DNA from: M3007 sp043764095 | GTDB lineage: Bacteria; Bacteroidota; Bacteroidia; Chitinophagales; Saprospiraceae | NCBI GenBank assembly: GCA_043764095.1 | Contig: JAYUKX010000198.1 | Coordinates: forward strand, 1-64,000 | Length of the DNA: 64,000 bases | Direction of reading: 5' to 3' | In this document: positions 35,083-43,727 of the stretch, one piece after another | Numbering within the stretch: position 1 is the first letter of the stretch | How the letters are laid out: the number at the start of each line of letters is the position of its first letter | Program-made: the position numbers and the translations under genes | Notes under the pieces: model-generated | Database searches by the model: none | The model's input: only the letters and a program-made list of their open reading frames with translations | What the model was told of the DNA's origin: nothing

Positions 35083-36876
35083 ATGGAATTACAGGTAAAA
35101 CCATCAACGCATAATAAATTCCCTTTACAGGGCATTTTGATCAAAGGAGCATCCGCTTTGTATTGGTTGCAAGAAATACAACGAATGGGGCTTTCGCTCG
35201 ATCAGGTACAGGTATTTCCGTTGCCCGGCAAGGTATTGAACAGCGTTTGGGGATGCCTTATTACAACCCCGCAGCAGCAAAAACGCTTGGATATTAGCCC
35301 ACATGCTTATTGTCAATTGGCGTATCATTTGCTTTTTTTACCCGAGCGCGCCGATATTTTTCCTGCCCTATCACCAGAAGAAATGGGGCGGCTATTTTTG
35401 CAGAAAAAACATATTTTTCACCCCGATTTCGGATGGGTGGAATTATCGGAGCATTTGGATTGGAGTGCTTTAGTGCAGCCACCTCCTGCGTTGCCAATAC
35501 AGGCCGTCCGGCCCAAATTAGCACCTTATATACCTACTGCAATCCGGGGATTTCAGGTATATTCCGTTGGGACTCAGGAGGTGTTAAAAAACATGGAAAA
35601 CAACCTTTTTCCCGACAAAGCCGAATTGGACAACCAACCATTGACCTTAGCAGAAAAAGGCAAATTGTGGTTATTAAAACAACTGTTCCAACCTGGAAAT
35701 AGTGGATCTGGTGGTGGTAGATTTGGTGGTGGCGGCGGATTTAGCGGAGGTGGTGGATTTAGCGGCGGCGGTGGTGGCGGATTTGGTGGTGGCGGATTTG
35801 GCGGTCTTGAAAAGTTGTTTAGTCTGCTGTTTTCAGGCAAAGACTCCTCTTTTACCCAAAAACTCCGCGCAAGTATGGAAGAATTGGAAAAAAGGAATCA
35901 AAGACAAGTCGATCGTCTGTTAGATTTGTTTAAAAACGACCCTTTTGAAGCGTTGAAATACGCCATTCCACTGGATTCCGATGGTGTTACGCGCGGCCCC
36001 TCCTCTGCTCCAATGGGATTTGGTTTGCAGTGGTTGAATTTTTCGCTCTTCGGCAATGGAAACCATACAGGTTTTGGCAATGGTGGCGGCAGCGCGCCCC
36101 TTTCGGCGGATAGTTTTGATCAATTACGAAAGCAATATATCCAAACTGCCGAAGATTTGATCAAAAAAAAGGAATATCTTAAAGCGGCTTTTATATATAT
36201 GAAATTGCTAAAAGACTACTATTTAGCCGCACAAACATTGGAAAAAGGCAAACATTACGCCGAAGCAGCCGCCGTTTACCTCAATTTTCTTCAAAATAAA
36301 TACAAAGCCGCCGAATGCTATGAAAAAGGCAATATGTTCAAAGAAGCCATTGCGCTGTATATCGAACTAAATATGAACGAAAGAGCGGGCGATTTGTACC
36401 TGCGTATCCATAAAAAAGGGTATGCAATGAAGCAATATCAGATCGTAGTGGATCAGTATGTGCAAGCACATCAGTATGTAAAGGCCGCTCTATTGTGCAA
36501 AACCAAAATGGGAAATGCCACTGCTTGCCAACATCTATTATTGGAAGGTTGGCGGTTGAACCACGATGCCTTTAATTGCCTCAATAATTATTTTACGAAT
36601 ATCCAAGACGTAAAAGTGTTAGGCGAACACATCCAAAATGTATATGCCAATGATGTAAACCTAAACAACCGCACTGCTTTTTTAAAGGTACTACAGTATG
36701 AATTTGCAAAAGAAAACGCCACCGCAGAGGATATTAAAAAGATCGCTTATGAGATTGTTGTGGCAGAAACACCCCGCAACCCCGCTATTTTGGATGAATT
36801 AAAACGCTTTAATCCAAAAGACAAACTATTGGTGAATGATACGATGCGGTACCCCTTTGCCCCCAAGTCCAAGTGA
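35083..36876 (+). CDS. bpX-like protein with glycine-rich hinge and TPR-like repeats
   Basis: 597 residues from ATG 35083; an in-frame TTG upstream at 35050 is inside the preceding gene. Residues 1-185 are alpha/beta (FPLQGILIKGASALYWLQEI, GWVELSEHLDW). Residues about 205-250 are nearly pure glycine/phenylalanine/serine (GGGRFGGGGGFSGGGG), a flexible hinge, and a second Gly/Ser stretch follows near 325-340. From about 350 to 480 there are TPR-like helical pairs (AEDLIKKKEYLKAAFIYMKL, YAEAAAVYLNFLQNKYKAAE, MFKEAIALYIELNMNERAGD). It probably recruits partners for the MoxR-vWA machine. It is the last gene of the cluster. Confidence 0.6.
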   Translation: MELQVKPSTHNKFPLQGILIKGASALYWLQEIQRMGLSLDQVQVFPLPGKVLNSVWGCLITTPQQQKRLDISPHAYCQLAYHLLFLPERADIFPALSPEEMGRLFLQKKHIFHPDFGWVELSEHLDWSALVQPPPALPIQAVRPKLAPYIPTAIRGFQVYSVGTQEVLKNMENNLFPDKAELDNQPLTLAEKGKLWLLKQLFQPGNSGSGGGRFGGGGGFSGGGGFSGGGGGGFGGGGFGGLEKLFSLLFSGKDSSFTQKLRASMEELEKRNQRQVDRLLDLFKNDPFEALKYAIPLDSDGVTRGPSSAPMGFGLQWLNFSLFGNGNHTGFGNGGGSAPLSADSFDQLRKQYIQTAEDLIKKKEYLKAAFIYMKLLKDYYLAAQTLEKGKHYAEAAAVYLNFLQNKYKAAECYEKGNMFKEAIALYIELNMNERAGDLYLRIHKKGYAMKQYQIVVDQYVQAHQYVKAALLCKTKMGNATACQHLLLEGWRLNHDAFNCLNNYFTNIQDVKVLGEHIQNVYANDVNLNNRTAFLKVLQYEFAKENATAEDIKKIAYEIVVAETPRNPAILDELKRFNPKDKLLVNDTMRYPFAPKSK

Positions 36877-36927
36877 CCACTTAACGGCTATTGGATATTG
36901 TAGGGGCTGGACTAAAACTTAGCGGCA

Positions 36928-37854
36928 TTATTTCCCCTTTCCCAACAAAAACACCAAAGGCACATCCAACCGCTTGCTCCATGATTTTTCGCTGTGGTCA
37001 TCGCCGGGGAAAAACCTTGTGAGCCAGTTTTTATCCGAATACCCGCGTTGAAGCATCACCTCATCTACTTTTTTTTGAAGCGGAGGGTACATGGCATCCA
37101 AGGTACGGTCGCCGTAATCAAAATAGATTTTATGCTTCTTGGGATTGGGCAAATTGTTTTTTAGATAATTGGCAAAAGCCGCTGGGATAGGATTGTCCTT
37201 CATTTCAAAAATACCGGGCCAATGCGTGCTAAGACAAGCAGCTCCGCCAAATACATTAGGATATTCACAGATCGCGTACATCGAAATAAGACCGCCCATA
37301 CTACTCCCCGCGATAAAGGTATTTTTTCGATCTCGACGGGTAGCATAAGTCGCATCAATGCGTGGTTTTAGTTCGGTAACTATAAATTTCAAGTAATTAT
37401 CAGACTGGATTTTGTAATCGCCAAATACAGAAACGCCATTGGTGCGTGCTGCCGCGTAAATAGCATCTTTTTCTGCTTGTGTCAAGAATTCAAAAGGTTT
37501 TTGCGGAAAATAATCCGCGTGACGGCTCTTACCTGCATTCCAAATAGCCACGACGATACACTGTTTGATGCGTTTTTCGTCCATCAATGTGGTGAGTGTT
37601 TCGTCCACACGCCACTCCTGATGGTTCCACGTTGTATTGCTATCAAACAGCATTTGGCCATCGTGCATATACAAAACGCTGTATTTTTCAGCAGCATTGT
37701 AACCTGCGGGCAACCAAATATCCACATTTCGTGCTTCGACATGCCGAGAAGGAAAGTTCTCCCACCGCTCGATACTGCCGGAGGCCACCTTTGGCATTTG
37801 GGCGTGCAGATATATTGCAAAAAAGAGGGCAAAAAGTGTAAAAATGTACTTCAT
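36928..37854 (-). CDS. secreted alpha/beta-hydrolase, esterase D/Fes-like
   Basis: 308 residues from the ATG at 37852-37854; an 11-residue longer frame would precede the signal peptide MKYIFTLFALFFAIYLHAQ. The alpha/beta-hydrolase fold of the 'putative esterase' family (enterochelin esterase, feruloyl esterase) is shown by VDIWLPAGYN, YSVLYMHDGQMLFD, the nucleophile elbow FIAGSSMGGLISMY, and the C-terminal histidine in FFPGDDHSEKSW. It probably acts in the periplasm or is secreted. The neighbouring GH13 amylase suggests a carbohydrate-related ester substrate, which is inference only. Confidence 0.85.
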   Translation of the reverse strand: MKYIFTLFALFFAIYLHAQMPKVASGSIERWENFPSRHVEARNVDIWLPAGYNAAEKYSVLYMHDGQMLFDSNTTWNHQEWRVDETLTTLMDEKRIKQCIVVAIWNAGKSRHADYFPQKPFEFLTQAEKDAIYAAARTNGVSVFGDYKIQSDNYLKFIVTELKPRIDATYATRRDRKNTFIAGSSMGGLISMYAICEYPNVFGGAACLSTHWPGIFEMKDNPIPAAFANYLKNNLPNPKKHKIYFDYGDRTLDAMYPPLQKKVDEVMLQRGYSDKNWLTRFFPGDDHSEKSWSKRLDVPLVFLLGKGK

Positions 37855-37919
37855 AATGTAAAAATTTTTGTAGAATTGGCTGGGCAAATGCCTAAGATAT
37901 TAATGCGCACCATGATGCC

Positions 37920-38197
37920 CCCTGTTATTTAATGGGAGAACGGATGAAACGGATTTTACGGATCAGAGCGGATTTTTTCAAAATAATCCGTAAAATCCGT
38001 TTAAATCCGGGTAATCCGTTTCATCCGTTTTGCTATCCTGTCTTAGTTTTGATCCAACACATGATTTGCGTAACAGCAATTTTTCATGTGACATGCAGCA
38101 CCCTGTTATTTAATGGGAGAACGGATGAAACGGATTTAACGGATTAGAGCGGATTCTTTCAAAATAATCTGTTTTGCTATCCTGTCTTAGTTTTGAT
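37920..38197. repeat. two tandem copies of an ATCCGT-rich palindromic repeat
   Basis: Copy 1 spans about 37920-38055 and copy 2 about 38101-38197. Both begin ccctgttatttaatgggaga and end near tgctatcctgtcttagtttt. Copy 1 contains nested inverted repeats of the type acggatgaaacggatttta / taaaatccgt..atccgtttcatccgt and could fold into a long hairpin. Copy 2 has lost most of the right arm. About 45 unrelated bases separate them. The whole 436-base gap (37855-38290) holds nothing else. Confidence 0.7.
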
Positions 38198-38290
38198 CAA
38201 CATGGGAAATTGCTGGGTTTCGTAAACGTTTACAGGCAAATACTTGAAATTCAATTCATTACAAATTTTAACCCATGATTCGCATTATTA

Positions 38291-40150
38291 TTAATTAATT
38301 TCAAAAACAAAAGCCGATTTCCCCGGTATTTCAAGCGATTTTGTCAAATTTGTTTTTTCGCCAGTCATAACATTCGTGGCTATTTTTTTATCCTTCAAAA
38401 TCTCAGCAAAACGTGGGAGATCAACCGCAACATTGTCTTTATTTTTATTCAACACCACCATCACCATTTTGGCATTATCGTATCGAAAATAGACATAAAC
38501 ATGATTAAAAGGAGCAAAATGTAACGTTTTCCCATGATGAATAACGCTGGTGTTTTTGCGCCAATTCAGCAGTTTTTTTAAGTAATTTTGAACCTCTTGT
38601 TGCTCACTGGACAAACCTTTCCCAGTCAGTGCATTCACGGCATCACCTTTCCAGCCGCCCGGAAAATCGGAGCGAATAACACCGTGATTACCTGGGTGCG
38701 CCGTATTTTCCATCAGTATTTCGGTACCGTAATAAACCTGCGGGACACCCCTGATCGTCAGCAAATAAGTGAGTGCCATTTTGGTCAAATCCACATCGTT
38801 GTGCATTTGCGTAAAAATTCGGTCCATATCGTGGTTATCGCCAAATACCAAAATCTTATTCGGATCGGGATAGATAAAATCATTGGCCAATGCTTCGTAC
38901 AATTTATTCATACCTTGGTTGTATTTGCTCGTTTCCGGATCGTTCAACGACTGCACCAAGGCATCCTGCAAAGGAAAATCCATCAGATCGGTCAGACAAC
39001 CCGTATAACCATCGCGGTTTTGTTTCCCCTGCTGCCAATACGACGTAATGAGCGGATTAAGGCTCCATTCTTCGCCCACAGTACTAAAATTGGGATATTC
39101 GGCGATAAGGCGGCAACTCCATTTTTGCAAAAAAGTCTTATCCGAATAACCATACGTATCCTGCCTAATTCCACCCAGTTGCAGCGTTTCGATCCACCAA
39201 ATAGAACTTTGGATCAGGTAGTTTGCCATCATCGGATTTTGTCCGTTCATATCAGGCATAGTGGTATCAAACCAGCCCCTCGACCACAAATCCTTATCAA
39301 ATTCGGAACTGTATGGATCCTGATTCGTGGTACGGCGGTGGTTGGTCGGTTGGTAAGCATTCGGGTAGTTGAGCCAGTTTTTATAGGGCAAATCCTTCAT
39401 CCACCAGTAATTGCTCCCCGAGTGGTTAAGCACCTCATCAAAGATCAATTTTATGCCTTTTTGCCTTGCTTTTGTAGCCAATTCCTTGTATTCCTCCAAA
39501 GTACCATAGCGCGGATCAACTTTATAATGGTTCGTAATAGCATAACCGTGGTACGAATAAGCGGGCATATCATTTTCCAACAGCGGCTGCGGCCATATCG
39601 CCGTAAACCCCATACCCGCAATATAATCGAGGCTATTGATCATCCCGCGTATATCGCCACCATGACGGCCACCGTCGAAATCGCGCCTTATTTTGTCCTC
39701 TTTCATGCCCGCTATTACGTCGTTGCGCTCGTCGCCATTCACAAATCGGTCGGCCGTAATGAGGTAAATCACATCGGAGGCATCGAATCCTTTTATGAGC
39801 GCGGGGTCTTGTTGTCGGGCCAGCAAGGTATAATTATAGGTACCTACTGTTTTGCCATTTTGGGTAAAATTAATGGCAAAAGTGCCAGGTTTGGCATTCT
39901 TTTTTATAACAATGTCCAGAAAAAGGTAGTTTTTGCTATCTGCTGTATGGATCTTTTGGATACTTACGCCTGGGTATTTGATGACTGGTGTTGTTGCGCC
40001 AATATTGTTACCGTGGATCAATAATTGCAAATTAGGGTCTTTCATACCCACCCACCAATTCAGTGGTTCTACGTGTTGGATACTGGTTTGCGCGACGGAT
40101 TTTGTGGCAAAAAGCAACAAAACCAGCGTGTATTTAATGAAATTGGTCAT
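38291..40150 (-). CDS. secreted GH13 alpha-amylase / cyclomaltodextrinase-like (SusA-type)
   Basis: 619 residues from the ATG at 40148-40150, giving signal peptide MTNFIKYTLVLLLFATKSVAQ; a longer frame has no signal. An N-terminal beta domain (about 25-125, HVEPLNWWVGMKDPNLQLLI) is of the cyclomaltodextrinase-N type. The catalytic barrel shows conserved GH13 regions: DEVLNHSG (region I), GIRQDTYGYSD with the nucleophile aspartate (II), VGEEWS with the acid/base glutamate (III) and VFGDNHDMDR (IV). C-terminal beta domain to residue 619. It degrades starch-like alpha-glucans, probably in the periplasm. No susC/susD genes are in the window. Confidence 0.9.
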   Translation of the reverse strand: MTNFIKYTLVLLLFATKSVAQTSIQHVEPLNWWVGMKDPNLQLLIHGNNIGATTPVIKYPGVSIQKIHTADSKNYLFLDIVIKKNAKPGTFAINFTQNGKTVGTYNYTLLARQQDPALIKGFDASDVIYLITADRFVNGDERNDVIAGMKEDKIRRDFDGGRHGGDIRGMINSLDYIAGMGFTAIWPQPLLENDMPAYSYHGYAITNHYKVDPRYGTLEEYKELATKARQKGIKLIFDEVLNHSGSNYWWMKDLPYKNWLNYPNAYQPTNHRRTTNQDPYSSEFDKDLWSRGWFDTTMPDMNGQNPMMANYLIQSSIWWIETLQLGGIRQDTYGYSDKTFLQKWSCRLIAEYPNFSTVGEEWSLNPLITSYWQQGKQNRDGYTGCLTDLMDFPLQDALVQSLNDPETSKYNQGMNKLYEALANDFIYPDPNKILVFGDNHDMDRIFTQMHNDVDLTKMALTYLLTIRGVPQVYYGTEILMENTAHPGNHGVIRSDFPGGWKGDAVNALTGKGLSSEQQEVQNYLKKLLNWRKNTSVIHHGKTLHFAPFNHVYVYFRYDNAKMVMVVLNKNKDNVAVDLPRFAEILKDKKIATNVMTGEKTNLTKSLEIPGKSAFVFEIN

Positions 40151-40520
40151 TATTTTAATGATTACGAGTTTAGTGTGGATGTATGCATTTTGATCGGGTG
40201 AACCGATCTTGGGATACTCGTGCAAAGTAAAGATGATTTATTGGAATGGTGGGTGGGTATTTTTTGGGAATTGGTTATTGTTGGGTGAGGCAGGGTGGCA
40301 AGTAAGAAGCAGGGTAAATGATGAAAATTTTGGAAAACCAATCGAAAACAGATAAATTGAAAAATTCACAACATATAATCAGTTAATAAATGCTTAAAAA
40401 TAGATAAACCTTTGGGCAGTTGCCAAATTTTTAGTGAGCGTGAGTTTGCCCTAGGGGTAAGTTGGTATTATGATCTTATTCTGAGAAAAGTTAAAACCAT
40501 TTAAAAAATCATTAATAGTC

Positions 40521-40550
40521 TTGACTACTGAAAAAATTACCATACATTTG
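40521..40550 (+). promoter_or_regulatory. Bacteroidota-type promoter for the histidine kinase
   Basis: TTG (40521) and TACATTTG (40543-40550) are separated by 19 bases, matching the Bacteroidota -33 TTG / -7 TAnnTTTG arrangement. Transcription would start a few bases downstream, giving a leader of about 140 bases that contains the hairpin at 40596. Confidence 0.6.
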
Positions 40551-40595
40551 TTTCTTAACTTATTAATTCTTTTATTTTTTTATCTAAATTGTATT

Positions 40596-40646
40596 CAATG
40601 GTTCGTGAAAAAATCTGCCAAAGGCAGATTTTTTCACGAACCATTG
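40596..40646. promoter_or_regulatory. perfect 24-bp hairpin in the histidine-kinase leader
   Basis: caatggttcgtgaaaaaatc...(40596-40619) and its exact reverse complement (40623-40646) enclose an AAA loop. It ends 49 bases before the ATG, inside the predicted leader. Without a real U-tract after it, regulation of read-through or RNA stability is more likely than simple termination. Confidence 0.65.
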
Positions 40647-40695
40647 TTTTAAGGATAGTCCATTTTCTAATTCTCAAAACAACATCTAATTAACA

Positions 40696-42597
40696 ATGAA
40701 ACCTAATAGCACCTATCTATTTTATCGTAATCGAAACCTAGTTTGGTCCTTCGCCATCACAATATTTTTTGTGTTCTTACCACATAGCAGTTACACCCAA
40801 GTTTTGTGTTTAGAGCATGGTAACTATCTCGATAGTACAAAGAATTACGTAAAAGTATGGATAGACGGCAGCCGCCATTCGACATACACACAGGCTCTAG
40901 AACAGTGGAAATCAGGTAAATTCCTTCCTTTCGAGCATCTGGATATCCCCAGTAAATTCAGGCGCGGAGCATACATATATTGGGTAGCATTGGAAGTGGA
41001 GAACTGCACTAGCGATACTTTTCCTCTGTTACTTATGATGCACCGTCTATCGGGTGATTCTACTTGGCATTTTTCACAAGGCCAACAACCAATAATAAAA
41101 AAAATAAATAACTTAACAGATAAAGATGCTACAGGGAATATTCCCTACCCTATTAGACGGTCGGGTATTTGGAATATAGCACCCGGTACACGAGATACTA
41201 TTTTAATTAAGCACGAAAATTTTGACCCTATGTATGACTTCACTCCTTTTTATAGTGATGCACGGGTGTATGGGCTTACTTATTATATGAAAAATGTGGA
41301 GCAATCAAGTATTTTTTTATTTGGCTTTGGAGCTATTTTCTCGGTCTTTTTCTATGCGTTGGGCATTTGGATTGGCCAACGAGATCCTGCCTATGGCTGG
41401 TACGCTGGTTATTGTTTAGCAACAGGTTATGTTACATGGTGGAACTTTGAAGTAGATATACCTTCTTTTCATTTTTTATCTTCTTTATATGAGTGGACTT
41501 ATACCAAAGTATTTTTACATACCATTTTTGTGGGAATATGCTACGCTCAGTTTATAAAGCACTTTTTAAAGGGTAAATCAAATTTTATAGAAAAAGCGGT
41601 TAACCTGTTTACTCTCATTTGCTTTGCGGGAGTATTGGTTGAATTCGTTTTATTAATATATAGCCTACACTGGAGTTGGGTATTTTATTACTGGTTTAGG
41701 ATTGGATTGGTCGTTTTTGCACTACTTGTATTAGTTGGAGGCATTCGGATAAAGGGGATACAAAATAGGATTGTAATTGCTGGTGGTTTTCTACTGTTCG
41801 TCTTTGACGGAATTAGTTACTTCGGGCCAAATCAATATAGCACACATATTTCTATGGTCGGAGTTTTACTGGATGCCTTCCTATTTACATTGGCTTTAAG
41901 CATTCGCAGCAAGCTGGAACTACTAGAAAAAAACGAATTGAAATTGCAGGCCGCACAGTTAGCCTATGAAAAATCAATCGAATCAGAGCGAATTCGCACC
42001 CACATCGCGCAGGATATCCATGATGAGGTAGGTGGCTTGCTCACCCAGATAGCCCTCAATGCACAAGTATCTGCTAGAATGCCCAATTTGAGTGCGGACG
42101 ACCTCAAGGGACGCTTCTCTAAATTAGAAGTAGATGCACGCATAGCCATTGGGCAACTGCGTGAAATCATCTTCGCCATCAATCCCGATTACGATAACTT
42201 TGAAGAAATGCAGGCTCACTTTCGCGAAACTGCTTGGGCGTTTTGGCAGGACTCGGACGTAACCATACACTTTTGTCTAGAGAACAATAGTAGTACCAAT
42301 CCCTCCATAACACCTGATGTAAAACGACAGTTGATGCTCATCTGTAAAGAAGCACAAAACAACATTGCCAAACACGCCCAAGCTACCCAGGTATGGATAA
42401 CACTAACCCTAGCGGAGAATCATTGCTACTACTTAGAAGTGAAAGACGATGGTTGCGGCTTTGATCCTACCCAAGAAAAACGTTTTCATAATGGCATGAC
42501 AGGTATGAAAAAACGGGCAGAACAGATTAAGTCATCATTTTTTATCGAATCTGCCCCCCAATCCGGTACTATTATTCGCGTGGAAGGGTGTTTGTAG
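40696..42597 (+). CDS. 7TM-DISM sensor histidine kinase (HisKA_3 type)
   Basis: 633 residues. Signal peptide to about residue 36, then an extracytoplasmic beta domain (about 38-200) of the 7TMR-DISM extracellular type (KVWIDGSRHS, GAYIYWVALEVENCTSDTF). Seven membrane helices follow at about 212-405. Then come a coiled linker and a HisKA_3 dimerisation helix, with H442 in AQDIHDEVGGLL as phosphoacceptor. The HATPase domain has the N-box KEAQNNIAKHA and G boxes DDGCGFD and GMTGMKKRAE. The kinase pairs with the LuxR-type regulator 81 bases downstream. The signal may be a carbohydrate or other periplasmic ligand. Confidence 0.92.
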   Translation: MKPNSTYLFYRNRNLVWSFAITIFFVFLPHSSYTQVLCLEHGNYLDSTKNYVKVWIDGSRHSTYTQALEQWKSGKFLPFEHLDIPSKFRRGAYIYWVALEVENCTSDTFPLLLMMHRLSGDSTWHFSQGQQPIIKKINNLTDKDATGNIPYPIRRSGIWNIAPGTRDTILIKHENFDPMYDFTPFYSDARVYGLTYYMKNVEQSSIFLFGFGAIFSVFFYALGIWIGQRDPAYGWYAGYCLATGYVTWWNFEVDIPSFHFLSSLYEWTYTKVFLHTIFVGICYAQFIKHFLKGKSNFIEKAVNLFTLICFAGVLVEFVLLIYSLHWSWVFYYWFRIGLVVFALLVLVGGIRIKGIQNRIVIAGGFLLFVFDGISYFGPNQYSTHISMVGVLLDAFLFTLALSIRSKLELLEKNELKLQAAQLAYEKSIESERIRTHIAQDIHDEVGGLLTQIALNAQVSARMPNLSADDLKGRFSKLEVDARIAIGQLREIIFAINPDYDNFEEMQAHFRETAWAFWQDSDVTIHFCLENNSSTNPSITPDVKRQLMLICKEAQNNIAKHAQATQVWITLTLAENHCYYLEVKDDGCGFDPTQEKRFHNGMTGMKKRAEQIKSSFFIESAPQSGTIIRVEGCL

Positions 42598-42678
42598 TAT
42601 CCCTATTTCACCATTTTATGGTATTGTGCGGGCTGTGAATACATCAGATATTTACATTTTAATAAAATAATAATAGCC

Positions 42679-43305
42679 ATGATAATACGAGTAGTTATTG
42701 TAGAGGACAACGAGGAGGTTCGGAAACTCACGGCCAGCTTACTCAATATGTATGATGGAATAGAGAGCATTGGGGTGTTTTCCAATGCAGAAGATTTTAA
42801 GCAGGCACTTCCCAACTTGCGCCCACATGTAGTACTGATGGATATAGGACTGCCAGGGCAGAGTGGAATTAAGTGTGTAGAAGACTGTCATGAGCAGTAC
42901 CCGAGTATCGAATTCGTCATGTTTACCGACCATTCAGGCTACAAAGATGTGTATGCCTCTATCCAGGCAGGTGCCAATGGCTATGTACTCAAAGGAGGCG
43001 AGCCAGGGCTACTTATCGCAGACATTCGGGATGTTTACGCAGGTGGTTCGCCGTTGAATCGAAAAATTAGCCGTATGTTGATAAACGAACTGCGCCAGTT
43101 GGAGGTGAAGCATCCTGAATTAGAAAAACTTACCTCCAGCGAATGGGAAATCCTACACCTATTGGACAAAGGCTTGGCTTACAAAGAAATAGCAGCAGAA
43201 CGCAAGAAATCAGAAGAAACCATACGCACCCAAATCAGAAGTATTTATAGTAAACTCCAAGTACACTCGCGCACGGAAGCACTCAATAAACTACACGGCC
43301 GGTAG
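42679..43305 (+). CDS. NarL/FixJ-family (LuxR-type) response regulator
   Basis: 208 residues. Receiver domain with acidic pocket VEDNEE, phosphoacceptor D55 in LMDIGLPGQSG and the lysine of YVLKGG. The C-terminal LuxR helix-turn-helix is at about 145-205 (LTSSEWEILHLLDKGLAYKE, TQIRSIYSKLQVHSRTEALN). It is the cognate output partner of the 7TM kinase just upstream, and the intergenic spacing is compatible with one transcript. The target genes are unknown. The nearby SGNH hydrolase and small frames downstream are possible targets by position only. Confidence 0.93.
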   Translation: MIIRVVIVEDNEEVRKLTASLLNMYDGIESIGVFSNAEDFKQALPNLRPHVVLMDIGLPGQSGIKCVEDCHEQYPSIEFVMFTDHSGYKDVYASIQAGANGYVLKGGEPGLLIADIRDVYAGGSPLNRKISRMLINELRQLEVKHPELEKLTSSEWEILHLLDKGLAYKEIAAERKKSEETIRTQIRSIYSKLQVHSRTEALNKLHGR

Positions 43306-43410
43306 GATTTCGCGGCTTTCCTTAAAATGTATTCACCATAAAGTGGTATTGTGCAAGAACCGATAATGACAGAGATTTGTGCTGTTAAATCATTAAAATA
43401 ACATTTGAAA

Positions 43411-43648
43411 ATGAATATTATTTTTGATAGCATTACATTTAATCCCCATGACGTAACCTCCAATCTTAGATGAGAAAATCTTACCCATAAACTTGGTTAT
43501 GCAAGAGACAGCAAACCATAAACTTAAATAAAAAAACATTATGAAATCCACATTAATTTTGAAAAACAACGGTACTACAACTACCGAAGTTATCTTGCAA
43601 GTTTCATATCATGTAACGGTCAATGAAACGGACAAAATAATCGAATAA
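43411..43648 (+). CDS. possible very small peptides after the response regulator
   Basis: Two ATG-started frames lie in the 377-base gap (43306-43682) that separates the response regulator and the SGNH hydrolase. One is 43411-43473 (20 residues, MNIIFDSITFNPHDVTSNLR). The other is 43541-43648 (35 residues, starting MKSTLILKNNGTTTTEVILQ). The second follows an A-rich leader (aaaaaacatt) and ends before the next gene. Neither is recognised. Codon composition resembles coding DNA for the 35-residue frame. They could be peptides or chance frames. Confidence 0.3.
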
Positions 43649-43727
43649 TATTTTTTTTAACCTAAAAATTAAATCCGGAGGCATGTCGGCATCCTTTCGA
43701 TTAATTTTTTTTCACAAACACATTTTT

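Larger units (their letters stand above)
40151..40695. other. long leader/intergenic region with promoter and hairpin
   Basis: This 545-base AT-rich gap lies between the divergent amylase and histidine kinase genes. It holds the promoter at 40521-40550 and the perfect hairpin at 40596-40646. The part 40151-40500 shows no gene or repeat. Confidence 0.4.

Noticed and set aside
35700..35820. glycine-codon repeat as a microsatellite or CRISPR-like array
   Set aside because: It encodes the Gly-rich hinge of the bpX-like protein in frame; units are irregular and there are no spacers.
38588..40024. 478-codon plus-strand frame
   Set aside because: It lies entirely antisense to the GH13 amylase gene, whose motifs and signal peptide are clear. 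The antisense product has no recognisable domain.
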